Assembly: GCA_019677205.1 (NCBI GenBank)
Contig: JAAMXY010000052.1
Location: forward strand, 1-64,000
Direction: 5' to 3'
DNA length: 64,000 nt
Source: Pinguiococcus pyrenoidosus
Taxonomy: Eukaryota; Sar; Pinguiophyceae; Pinguiochrysidales; Pinguiochrysidaceae
Both the position numbers and the translations under genes were made by a program. Below the pieces are notes generated by a model. It was not told the DNA's origin and did no database searches. It was given only the letters and a program-made list of their open reading frames with translations. Below are positions 1 through 10,579 of the stretch, in pieces (within the stretch, counting starts at the first letter, position 1; every line of letters begins with the position of its first letter).

Positions 1-488
1 GGTGGCTCACAGTAGTTCGCACCACAAGGGGCAAACGCGGCGTAAAACCCAGCGGCTTAAGCGTGTTTGGGGAACGGCGGCGACCGCCTTGGTTTAAAAC
101 GAAAAATAGTCTATTGACCCATATCATATGACGAATAATCAAAACTCTTCTAACCGTTCATATGCTTCCCCCACTCCGCAGATGCCTTGGCCGCCACTGC
201 GGCTTCAAACTCTCTCTGCGCTCCAGCCTTGCAATCCTCGGCTGCCGTCGGTTAGCGCCGCGTCCTGCCGTCGCTGCCAGTTGGTCACATCTCTCCTGGA
301 GGTGTTGGGCGCCGAAGCTGTGAGAGGCGTGGCCTGCAGACGCGTCCGCAAGGCGGTTCGACGGGATTGGACTCGTCCGCTCCGAATTGCGAAGCTAGCT
401 GCTTGTCTCCACGCCGGCCTCTGCTGAGGTGCTCGAGTCTGGATCTCGCTTGGATGCTGTGAGGCGGACCACGGCAGCTCGTGGCGAG
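1..488. other. 5' flank and probable 5' UTR of the chromatin-reader gene
   Basis: No gene is supported here. A 99-codon frame at 128–427 shows no domain or recognisable composition. The in-frame GTG at 429 extends the next gene but is not a plausible eukaryotic start. Confidence 0.5.
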
Positions 489-3400
489 ATGGCGCAGAGC
501 GACGTGGACATGGTGGGCGGCGCGCTGGTGTTGTGGGACTTCTTCCGGACCTACGGCGACGCGATGGATCTTCCGCTGGCTCGCGTCACTCTCGAGGACT
601 TCTTCCGGGCGCTGGAGGCTCCGACGAGAGCCCTCATGCTCACGTATGAGAAGCTGGTGGCGATGGCGGCCACGCGGATGTACAATCGCCTGGTGTGGGA
701 CCCGCGCAGCTTCGGCGCCGAGCACCTCTTCGGGGGCGCGGCGCTTGGAGCGTGGCCGGAGCTGCTGCTCCAGATCCTGCAGGCGAACATCTTGCTGGAG
801 AGCGGCAACGACCCCTCGACCGCGCTGGCGTTTCTCATGGGCTATCACCACCGCGCGCACACCACCATGGTCCGCGACCTGGTGGTCCGGAACGCCACGG
901 CCGACCCGACGCAGCGCCTTGTCCTTGCCGTGAACATGAATCGGAAAGCGCCAAGGTGGATACAAGCGGCAGACTCTCTCATCCTCTCGGCGTTGGGTCA
1001 CCGCCTGCGAGTCTTCTGCCGCTTCAATCCGAGACAGCTGCACATGAATGGGCAGGGCATCCGGTTTGCCCAGACGCTTATGCACCTGCGCAGGAAGCCG
1101 AGCACGCGCATGCTCTTCCAGAGGATGCGAAAGGTGCATCCGGGGCTGCAATGGCCGGCCGTCCTGGCCAAGCTCGTGAAGGACCACGACTTGGTGGCGG
1201 GCACGACGCGGCGGCTGCGGCGGGCGAAGTCGGAAGACGAACGTCGCTTGGCTCTGGACCGCCTCACGCGCTGCGCAAAGGTCGTGGAGGAGGCCGCGGG
1301 CCTCGCTCCAGACCGGTGTTTGCCCGGAAGCAAGCTGAATCTCCGCGACGAGTTGCACAGGCTTTGCGATACTGCTTTGGCGAAGGCCGAGAAGGGTCAC
1401 GATCCTTCCCGGATCAGCCGACGCCTCTGCCGTGCCGTCGTCGATGTTGCGTTGCGATTCCTAGATCCAGAGAAGGTCTCGGAGCCTCACCCAGACCTTG
1501 TCACGAGGGTGCCGAGCGTGGGGCCATGGCAGGGCGCCATGGAACCGTGGGCCAGCCAAGGCCTTGATAGCATCGCCATGGCCTGCGAGCAGGTTCTCCT
1601 GTGCATATCGCGCTTCGAGACCACGGAGGCCTTCCACGTCCCGGTTCGCTCGGAGGAGGTGCCGACGTACTTCGATCACATCCGAGATCCGATGGACTTG
1701 CGCACGATCCATCGGCGGCTCCGGAGAGGGGTGTATGGCTGGGGTCCAGGGGTGGTCGAGGGCTTTCGGGACGAGCTTCGGCTCGTGTGGGCCAACGCGA
1801 AGCGCTTCAACTTTGAGGGCTCCGATCTTTGGTGCGCGGCGGACTACTTTGAAGATCTGAGTGAGAGGCTCTTGAAACCCTTGCCGGGGAGCGTGGCCGA
1901 CACGATCCAGCTGATACACAAGAGCAGTCCGCCGGGGGAGATCCGAATGGCGAGTCCGATGAGCGGAGGATATCATGCACCGCCGTGGGACGAAGGCTGC
2001 TGCTCATGCGGCAAGGACGCGGAGGAGCCCGTGCTCTGCGACGGGTGCAATCGGGAGTGGCACGTCCACTGTGCGGGGCTTACGGCCTTCCCGACCGAAG
2101 ACAAGTGGATCTGCCCGCTCTGCAAGACCAACAGCTTCGTGGGATCCGCCATGAAGCACTGGTCGTACAATCCGACCCTCCGCGCGAATCAGAGCGACAC
2201 AGAAGCCGAATCGGACGCGGATGAGGACGTCGGAGATGAGCAGAACCTGCCTCCTGCGACGCAAATCGTCGGAACCCTGTTCCGCCGCCATCACGTGAGC
2301 TGCTTCCGGGACCTGCCGAAACCTGGCGCACCTCTGTCCAGGTATGCCTTGCGCGCTGCTTGCTCGCGGGACGTCATGCTCTGCTGCCGTGCAATCATAC
2401 GCCACATGGGCTCCTGCCCCGAGTTTTCGGTGTTCAATGTACTGCTCGGAAGCAGGAGCGTGATTGGAGCCGACGCAAGGCTCTTGAGAGATGCAGTGGA
2501 CTTGAGGACCATCGATCGGAAGCTTGAGGGCGTACTGGGAAGCTACCACGGCAGCCCTGAGGCATTTCGACAAGACATCGAGAGGATGCTCAATGGCGTA
2601 CGGGGCCGTGGCTACCCCAAGGGACATGACTTTCCCCTGCGGGTGCGCTTCGGGGAGGCGTGTGACAAGTTCGAGGCTCTCTTCAACCAGCTCTATCAGA
2701 AGTACGTTGTCTACTACCTCGTGGGCAGGGTGGAGACGCCGTCTCCCGAGGCGCTTTGTAGAAAGCCGGTGTGGAAAGAAGAGTGCGCTCTGTGCCGCGA
2801 GGAGCTGGACTCCAACGAGCTCGCGGATCATGTGGGCAGCGCTTCTGCCGTGAAGGTCTGTGAAGACTGCGGCGACGTCTTTCGTCGACGCTGCCTACGA
2901 GACGCGAAGAAGGATCCCAAGCGGTTCGTCTTGACCGCGGATATGCCTCCAAGAACTGACTTCGAGGACAACAAGGCTCGACATTGGCTGTGTCCTGTCT
3001 GCAAACTTGCTTCGGCGTCGGTCTCCGCGAAAGGGCTTGCTGCTCAGAACGAGAGAGTATCAGCTGCGCCCCTGGCGGCACTTCCGCTGGAAACTTCCAC
3101 AAGGAGCCGCAGCTCCCGGAGCAGCGCCCTGGCCCTGGAAACGCCGCCGCCAGAGATGGATCTGCAGCAGCAGCACGCGTATCTCGGAAGAAGCGTTTTG
3201 AGAGAGTATCCGGGTCAGGGTTTCTTCGAGGGCGTCGTTGCGGACATCGATCCCGCGAGGGGCTGCAGAGTCGTCTATCCTGAAGATGACGACTACGAAG
3301 ATCAGTCCATCGCGGAGATGGACAAGCACTTTGCGCACGCGGCGAAGCTCCAATCGAATTCAATTCTCGCGGAGCTCGACTTCCTACTGCACGACGATGC

Positions 3401-6400
3401 AATAGGCGCTGATGACTCGCTGATGAAGTCGACGACGAAGATTCTGCCGTACCTCGAGGAAGGCGAGGCGCCGGATCGCCTTCCGCCGTCGTTCTGGGTG
3501 GATGCCGGGCTCGTGCTGCTGGACCTTATCGCGAGCTTGGGTGACGGCGAAGCGGCGAATGGCGAAGCGACGGGGGGAAGCAGCCTTCCCGAGTTGGCGA
3601 ACAAGCTTCGGCTGGCTCGATCGGGGCTTCAGGCATTGGTGGAGAGCTCCCCAGACCTTGATTCGGAATCTGACGAGGAGGACTGGGAAGGCGAGCGCCA
3701 GCGGTCAAATAGAAGAGGGGTGCGCTCACGGAAAAAGCTTGGAAAGCGCCTTGGGCAGAAGACAAAGAGGAAGAAGACGGAGAAAACGAGAAACGAGGCC
3801 ACCAATGACTCGGATAGCCCGCTTGGTCAATCTCCGAGCGAGCAACGCTCGTCAGGATCCAATACGGGCGCGACCGACGAGGAGAAGCCAGGGAAACCTG
3901 GAGCAAAGAAGGCTCGGGCATCAGAACCCCAAAACAGGTCGACGGGTCGCAAAGCAGGTTCCAGACCGAATGGTCGGAAAGCAGCAACGGTGGAAGCGCC
4001 GGAGGACGATGCCGCTTCTGCGAATGCTTCGCCCAAGCTCAAGATCAAGCTCAAAGGCGGCAGGGCAAAGAGCGTGAGGATAGCTCAGAAGCAGGAGTCG
4101 ACGACTCGTGGTGCTGGTGGCGTCAACAAGAACGGAAGGAACAGAAGGAACGGAAGGAACGCTGCGGCGCCAGCGGCCGGAAACGCAACGGGTAGGGGGC
4201 AGAAGCGCGCTCGAAGCCGGCGCCGGCGTGATCCGGTCCTCGAGGGGGGCGTTAGTCCTCCCGAGGATGTAGGGAGGCAGAAGCGGAGCTGCCGTCGATG
4301 CGACAAGTGCAAGAAGGGTGGCTCATTGCAGCAGGTACACCAGACGGAGCGAACAGGAAAGAGGACGGGAGCAAGCGGAGGGATCCCAACTCATCCTCTT
4401 GCTTCGAAACAGGTCTTTGGAGAGAATTGGAAGGGCAACTCGCGCAAAGCTCTGCTTCTCTGCGAGGGCTGTGCAGCGGAAGAACGCACACAAGCCACAT
4501 CAGCGAAGACGGAAAAGAAGACAAGAGCCAGAGACAAGCCCAGAAGAGATCGACTCGTGCTCGCAGAGAAAGCGGACGAGAGCGAGGCCAATGGCGAAGG
4601 TCCTGTCGGACGTGCAATGCGAACGCGCTCCCGGAGGCGATCTGCCAGGGGCCCGGGCGGATCTCGCGATCAAGTGTACTTTGATGCGCGCCCCAAGAAC
4701 AAAACAAATGGCTCCGATGACGACGACAGAGCGGCAACGGAAAGGAACGAAGCCTGCACGCCTAGCGACCCGGACGAGGGCGACGGCGGCGGCGAAGCGA
4801 AGCTAGTCACAACGGTAAGCAAGAGAGTGACTGGCTCCAAGGCCAGAAAGTCCTCACGCGACGAGGTGGCGAAGGGAAAGCATGGAAAGGACTACATTGG
4901 ATTGGACGTCGCACGCGAATTTGACGGAGAGGTGTATACAGCCATGGTAGCAGACTACTTTCCGAAAACGCCGGGCCAGAAGGAAGACTTGTATCACCTT
5001 CTTCACGACGATGGCGATGAAGAAGATGTCAACCTAGAGGAGCTGCTTGAAGCGCTTCGACTACAGCGAGAACGGGCGCAGGGGGATTCCCGCAGTCGGC
5101 ACTTGGATGCAAGCTCAACAGACGATGCGTCGGAGGAATCTGACGAGGCTTCGGACCTGGAGTTCGAAAGCGAGACGCCGGATGCCTTCGGAGAAGACGA
5201 AGACGATCCGCTGGATCCCAACTGGACAGAAGAAGAGAGCCGAAGCCGCCGCTCATCACCACAGGAAAGGCTCTATCGGGGACGCTTCCGTCTGAGTGGC
5301 TTGGGCGTTGTCGACGAGTTCGTTCGGGCGTTGCTTGCCCTGAAGAAGGCAAAGACCGCAAAGGAGAGGACTCCGGGGGCCGACAAGGCGCAGGCCAAGA
5401 CGGATGATTCGGAGACCACAAATTCGGGCACGCAGCCGGCGAATGAAGGCCATGGCACGGATGGGACGGGTGTTGGGGTTCGAGGGGATCACGGCCTTGG
5501 GAACGGGGCTGCGAGCACCGACAAGGAGAGCGTCAAAATCGAGAAGCTGGAGACACCGTCGAATCCTCCTCTGCCACAAGGGGGCCCGTCTGCAGTAATC
5601 ATGAGCGAGCAGATGACCCCCACCGCCGGAGCTTCCTTTGCAGAAGGAGGGCGAGGCAGCGCGGCGAAGAAGCCCGCCAGGAGTCAGCGGGAACAAGTGT
5701 CGGTTGCAATTTCTCCAGGAATGCGCGCGCATTGCGCCATGATTTACAACGGTGGCGCCTATTCGATGGAGGTGGCCACGAAATCCGTCCCCACGGAGTT
5801 TTTGTTCCTTCCATCCGCGCCGATGGTTCTGTTCCAGCGGGCAAAGCAGCCAAGCAGTGGAAGCTCCGACAAGGGTGCGTCCCAATGGAAGTTGCTTCGC
5901 ACACCGCAGGAACTTTTGAGCGAGTCGTCGCACGCTGCGCCGCAAGCTGGCGATGCCATCGAGGCCTGCCCACAAGAAGACGTGAAACACTTCCAGGAGA
6001 GTCTCGAGGCCTTGCTCGAGTCCGCAGCTGCCCTGCAGGCACATGCCGATGACCCGACATTCACGGCTCTGCAACCCGGATCGTACCTAGGCGCGGTTCG
6101 AGAAGCGCTTACGCTGCGCGCGCCAGCGGACAAGATAGCAGCCGGCCCTGGCAGTCGCCTATCGCGAAGAGAGAGCGTGAAGCGGGTTGCGAAGGAGATT
6201 CTCTTTCTTGCCGCCGAGGTGCCCCGGGCAGCGTACTCGGAGACGCATTGGAGCACGGCGTTCATGTCTGCGTGGAAAAGTTTTGTACAGGAGGCGTCGA
6301 CGCCATGTGATTTGATGCAGGCGTTGCTTCTGTATGAGCAGGCGGTGCAGTCATCCCTCCCGAGATGGTTCATCGCATGTTGGGGCAGTCCGACGCTGGC

Positions 6401-6583
6401 AATGTGAGTCCGCATCTGATTCAACGTGCAGTATACGCAAAGAGTGCTAACGATATCGTACGAACTATCCACAGGCGTCGTGCGCACTCGCTCCCGGCAG
6501 TGTCCTATCGGCTGAACACGGTCAGGACTGCACTCGCGGAGGCTTCCGTCATCAACCGACGCTTGGAGAGCTCGATCGCATAA
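489..6583 (+). CDS. Large chromatin reader: DDT, two bromodomain/PHD units, two Tudor-like domains
   Basis: Probable nuclear histone-reading scaffold of a chromatin-remodelling complex, about 2007 residues. Exons are 489–6403 and 6475–6583; the 71-nt intron has a GTGAGT donor and a TGCTAAC branch-like site, and it extends the protein past a stop at 6405. ATG 489 is the first in-frame Met. In order: a DDT-like segment near residues 10–60; bromodomain 1 (about 360–460, with the acetyl-lysine-binding Asn in ANAKRFN); a clear C4HC3 PHD finger (about 503–545); a degenerate second bromodomain (about 627–745); a PHD-like C-x2-C cluster whose His is replaced (about 764–840); a Tudor-like domain (about 897–945); a long basic, acidic and Ser-rich disordered tract; a second Tudor-like domain (about 1467–1520); and a helical C-terminus. 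The domain mix recalls BPTF and plant PTM proteins. Orthology is inferred, not shown. Confidence 0.87.
6404..6474 (+). other. Intron in the chromatin-reader gene
   Basis: GTGAGT donor, TGCTAAC branch-like site at about 6445 and ACAG acceptor. Splicing joins ...PTLA to a Met-Arg-Arg reading frame that ends at TAA 6581–6583. Confidence 0.75.
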
Positions 6584-6586
6584 CAC

Positions 6587-6648
6587 TGCCTTGCCTTGCC
6601 TTGCCTTGCCTTGCCTTGGTTTGGTTTGGTTTGGTTTGGTTTGGCTTG
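6587..6648. repeat. Pentanucleotide microsatellite, CCTTG then GTTTG units
   Basis: About six CCTTG units run directly into about five TTTGG units, starting a few bases after the stop codon of the chromatin reader. Confidence 0.9.
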
Positions 6649-6820
6649 GGTGCACGTGCGCGCAAGGAATCGACGTTTCGGGCAGACGTTTCCCGCAACT
6701 TCATCTCAAGCTCAGTTGGAGCAGACTGCAGAGCCGTTTGCTAGATGCAACCTAGCTGGAAGTGAAAGATGGCATCAACCTGAGACATGCTGGCGAATCA
6801 GGGCCGTTTTTTTGCCGGTG

Positions 6821-7501
6821 TCACCGCTCCGTCGTTTTGACCTTGGCCTCCCTTCGGAGAGTCGCCACTGCGTCGCGAATGCGTTGGAAGCTTGGACCTT
6901 GGCCGCGATTCAGCGTGATGTCCTCCATGGACACCAGTCCGAGCCCATCGTCCTTTGGCATCGCTTGCGGCTCGTCGTCGCGAAGCTTGGGATTCTCCGC
7001 GTCCTTCGCGCTGTTCTTTTCGTCTTGCTTCAGATCCCAGGCATATCCTTTTCCCTCGCCGTCCTCGTCGGCGTCGCCGAGATCCTCCGAGGCGGAAAAG
7101 TCGTCTTCCTCGTCGCTGTCGTCGGCAGAATCCGCCTCTGCGTCGCTTGCGTCGCTTGCATCGTCAACTCCTTCCGTCTGCGCGGAGTCGTCGTCCGCAG
7201 CGGCTTCGTCGTCCTCCAGCTTCGCTGCCCTCTGCAGCACCTCCACGTACTCGCGCATAAGCGCGTTGCGAGGCTCCAAGCGGACGATCTGCTGCGCCAG
7301 TCTCAGCGCCTCGGCCAAGTTGCTCGCCTCGGTCGCCTCCAGGAACGTGGTCATGAGTTCCAGAGGGGCCTTTCGCGCCTCTCCTCTTGGCCCCAGCATC
7401 CTGGCTGCGGCTGCGACCTCAGCACCAGAGCAGAGTTGCAAGGGGATGCGAGCGCTCTCGGGAGCCTCCAATATGTGGCGCGAATCGGCAGGTGACGCCA
7501 T
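6821..7501 (-). CDS. Glutamate-rich protein 2 (ERICH2)-like small protein
   Basis: Intronless, 226 residues, ATG at 7501 and TGA at 6821. Residues about 45–92 form a helical pair resembling a single TPR-like unit (PLELMTTFLEA...LAQQIVRLEPRN), the segment conserved in ERICH2-type proteins. It is followed by a long Asp/Glu/Ser-rich disordered stretch (about 95–150) and a basic C-terminus. I assign the family from the PLEL...FLEA...EP pattern only. ERICH2 is associated with ciliated cells in animals; a ciliary role here is inference. The start faces the ammonium transporter at 7974, so the 472-bp gap probably carries two promoters. Confidence 0.65.
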   Translation of the reverse strand: MASPADSRHILEAPESARIPLQLCSGAEVAAAARMLGPRGEARKAPLELMTTFLEATEASNLAEALRLAQQIVRLEPRNALMREYVEVLQRAAKLEDDEAAADDDSAQTEGVDDASDASDAEADSADDSDEEDDFSASEDLGDADEDGEGKGYAWDLKQDEKNSAKDAENPKLRDDEPQAMPKDDGLGLVSMEDITLNRGQGPSFQRIRDAVATLRREAKVKTTER

Positions 7502-7973
7502 CGAAAATGTTCCGACTTTTCAAAACGTCCCTGTTGTGACAGAACGGACGTCGAGGGACGGGGAGTGACGCGACGCTACATAACAGACAGGCCCCGGAGC
7601 GGCCAATCCTGTCGCTTGAATGACGGTGCGATGCCTCCGTGTGGACCGCGTCCAATGCTTTTCATGAAGCTTTCGGTTCTTTTCCGGGAAGTCTTGCGTC
7701 ATTGAAACTCATAGCCTTATGCAATATTCAAATAGATTCCGTCCCTCGGTGCCACTTCAGTTCTTTTTGACCAATCAAGATCGGTGAAAACGAACGGCCC
7801 CAATCCGTTGGTGCCACTTCGTTACCGCGTTTGTCGCCTCTAATGCACAGCCCAGGATAGACTCGGACACGGGTAGGAGGGCCGTTCCCAACTTTGTGTT
7901 CCGAAGCGTCCGAGGGCGCTGTACGCCGGTCTCACGTCGCCTCTCCGCACGGCTGGCCTGCGCGGTGTCGAAG
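7502..7973. promoter_or_regulatory. Shared upstream region of ERICH2-like gene and ammonium transporter 1
   Basis: Divergent intergenic region without a supported gene. It holds a CCAAT sequence at 7771–7775 and two copies of the 11-mer GGTGCCACTTC at 7748–7758 and 7810–7820, all 150–230 bp upstream of the transporter ATG. Confidence 0.4.
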
Positions 7974-9533
7974 ATGAACTCCACCAGCAGCATCAGCGAC
8001 GAGCTGCTGCAGGAGGTGCTGGCGCAGCAGGAGAGCATCCAGAGCTCCCTGCTGGGCATCTGGCTGATCGTGAACGCGATCAGCATCCTGTTCATGCAGG
8101 CGGGCTTCGCTCTCCTCGAGGTGGGCAGCGTGCGCAGCAAGCATGCCAAGAGCATTCTCTTCAAGAACATCTACGACCTGGCCTTCGGCGCGCTCGTGTG
8201 GTACCTGCTGGGGTTCGGCATCGCGGGGCCGGGGGCCTCGGGCGCCATCGGCAACGACTTCGCCTTGACCAAAATCGAGAACGCCATCCCCTGGTTCCAC
8301 TCGATGTGCTTCGCCACCACCACGGGCACCATCGTGTCCGGCGCGGTGGCGGAGCGCATGACGCTCAAGGCCTACCTGGTGATCGCGCTGGTCCTGGTGG
8401 GCGTCGTGTATCCCCTCATCGTGAACTGGGCCTGGGACGGGGATGGCTGGCTCGCCAAGTTCGGCTACGTGGACTTCGCCGGCTCCGGCGTGGTCCACCT
8501 GACCGGTGGCACCGCGGCGCTGGCCTCCTGCTTCATCCTGGGGCCCCGGTCGCTGCGCTTCAACGAGGACGAGGACGGGAAGGTGAAGGTCACGGACTTC
8601 CGCGGCCATAGCCCCAGCTACGCCAACTTGGGCGTCTACGTCCTGTTCTCGGCCTGGATCGCCTTCAACGCGTCGTCCACCCTCGACGCCAGCGCAGAGG
8701 GCCTCGAGATCGCCGGCCAGGCCGCGGCGACGACCGTCATCTCCGCAGCGGCTTCCGTCGCTGCCGCGCTGGTGTATCAGTTTGGCCTCGTCGGCACCTG
8801 CGACCTTCCGGAGGCTCACAACGCCCTGCTCGCGGGCTGCGTGGCCATCACTGCGAGCTGCGCGTACGTAGAGTCCTGGGCCGCCCTGCTCATAGGCACC
8901 ATCGGCTTCGGCGTGTACAAGAGCTGCTCCACCCTGCTGCTGTGGGCTCAGATCGACGACCCGCTCGACGCAATCGCCGTCCACGCCGCCAACGGGATCT
9001 GGGGTGCCCTCGCGGTGGGAGTGTTTGCCAAGCCCGAATACCTGGACACCCACTTCGCGCGGGGGGATCACGAGCCGGATCACGACGGCTTCCTGCTGGG
9101 AGGAAATGGATCGCTGCTCGGCGCCCAGCTGGTCGCAGTCCTCGTGATCTTCTTCTTCACGGCGACGATAATCACCCTGGTCGCGTATGGCCTCTCGTTG
9201 ATACCGACAGAAGGAGGCGGTACCTACCTGCGCGTGAGCCAAGACTCGGAGCTGCTCGGACTGGACTTCGTCTACCACGAAGGCTCCGTCTACCCGGAGC
9301 TGACGCAGGGAGCCGTGCTAGACATGAACCTTAGGAAGAACGCCCACCGGCGAGTGCGGAAACGTAGCAACGCGGGCGAGTCCGCGTCCGTATCCGCGTC
9401 CATGAAGTCGCCCACAAGCCTGTCGTGTGCCAGCGAGCACAGCGGAGAATCGGTGCGGGTCTCCAGCACCAGCGGCCGGTCACCGCGTGGCGGTCGTTCT
9501 GGGCGGGGAAAGAGTGGACGTGAATTGAGCTGA
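7974..9533 (+). CDS. Ammonium transporter (AMT1 type), copy 1
   Basis: Plasma-membrane ammonium permease of the AMT/MEP/Rh family, 519 residues, intronless. ATG 7974 (MNSTSSISDELL) is the first in-frame Met; the frame opens at a GTG 78 nt upstream. It has about eleven membrane segments and the family signatures: CFAT...IVSGAVAER containing the outer Phe gate, VDFAGSGVVHLTGG with the conserved Asp and first pore His, and DPLDAIAVHAANGIWG with the second pore His. The cytosolic tail from about residue 445 is Ser/Arg-rich and lacks similarity to the neighbouring copy. It sits about 1 kb upstream of a paralogue on the same strand. Substrate assignment follows the family. Confidence 0.95.
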   Translation: MNSTSSISDELLQEVLAQQESIQSSLLGIWLIVNAISILFMQAGFALLEVGSVRSKHAKSILFKNIYDLAFGALVWYLLGFGIAGPGASGAIGNDFALTKIENAIPWFHSMCFATTTGTIVSGAVAERMTLKAYLVIALVLVGVVYPLIVNWAWDGDGWLAKFGYVDFAGSGVVHLTGGTAALASCFILGPRSLRFNEDEDGKVKVTDFRGHSPSYANLGVYVLFSAWIAFNASSTLDASAEGLEIAGQAAATTVISAAASVAAALVYQFGLVGTCDLPEAHNALLAGCVAITASCAYVESWAALLIGTIGFGVYKSCSTLLLWAQIDDPLDAIAVHAANGIWGALAVGVFAKPEYLDTHFARGDHEPDHDGFLLGGNGSLLGAQLVAVLVIFFFTATIITLVAYGLSLIPTEGGGTYLRVSQDSELLGLDFVYHEGSVYPELTQGAVLDMNLRKNAHRRVRKRSNAGESASVSASMKSPTSLSCASEHSGESVRVSSTSGRSPRGGRSGRGKSGRELS

Positions 9534-10579
9534 GGTGAGATTGCTAGAGACTGCATTCTGGCAGACCTGGAGAGGAGGGTTGCGGGTGAGTCCTGCTCTC
9601 CGAATTCCTTGGCTCTGACAAGAATGGCGGCACTTGCCTGAGGGAAGTCCGTGAAAGAGGCCCGATTGAGAACGAGATTGATCTGCATGGCCCACTTGCG
9701 CAACAGGGTGCAAGGATTTTCAGAGAGCATGAGAACGGTTCTCATCGAGTCTACGATTGGAACTCTGGATAAGTTTTTAACTCACGTAACGAAATCTCAC
9801 TATGTCATCCAATTCGCAACGCTTTCATACCATGTTGCTGCCCCAAAACAATGGCGAAGGTCTCAGAGAGAGAGAGAGAGAAGGCAAGAATCTCATAGCA
9901 GAAGCGCAAAATGAAATCCTCGTTCATTTCCAGCAAACACGTGGCACAAGGCCAGACTCGCCCGTCCCTGGATCAGCTCGACACTCTCTTTCCACAATTT
10001 GCATAGCATGAGCGCAAGGAGAGCAAAGAGAGGCTACAGCTCGCTGACCGCCTCCCTTTCGTCTTTCTCGACGGCAGGAGCGAAGAACCTTGACAGTTGT
10101 AGTACATAGTCCGGGGTCCGGGAAAAGTAAGCCAAATTGTGAACTAATTTTATGAATATCGCACATTTCACTCAGGACTTTGGCTGACTGGAGTCCAGAG
10201 TCCAATTTGTTCTCATGTTTTTGGACGCGGTTTTGGGGGAGCCAGAGTGGTCATCGGAGCTCCCTTCCGGCGCGTTTGTCAATGTACTGGTCCTTTTGCT
10301 GCCATCCAAGGTTGGTGGATCTGCAGTCCGGCTCGCGGGTCTTCGCTGGCGTAGGCAGTTTTATGCGACGTCTTCCGTGAAGGTTGCAGGTTGTTGCACC
10401 GCTCTTCTTCATGGATGGCGAGGTGTTCGGGTCTGCTTCTCTGAGCAGCATGGGGCGGCCATGCAACTGCTCTGCTCCTGAGATACGAGCGCGCATCGTG
10501 CCCGACGCCCTGTGGACAAGCTCACCAAGGGCGGACGAGTGACCGTGCTTCGAGGGGGGCGGCAGCTTCCTTGAGAGCT
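9534..10579. other. Intergenic region between the two ammonium transporters
   Basis: No gene is seen in either strand. It contains a short GA run at about 9868–9886. Presumably it holds the 3' UTR of copy 1 and the promoter of copy 2. Confidence 0.5.

Noticed and set aside
429-488. GTG start for the chromatin reader
   Set aside because: Eukaryotic context; ATG 489 is the first usable start and begins the DDT-like region.
285-1400. 371-codon antisense frame opposite the chromatin reader
   Set aside because: Shadow frame without domain content; the plus strand encodes a clear DDT/bromodomain protein there.
7932-9278. 448-codon open frame antisense to ammonium transporter 1
   Set aside because: It mirrors the transporter codon by codon in GC-rich sequence, has biased Arg/Gly/Ala/His content and no domain.
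9534-10579. Possible tRNA or small RNA between the ammonium transporters
   Set aside because: I could not find a cloverleaf or an internal promoter by eye. A tRNA covariance-model scan would be decisive.
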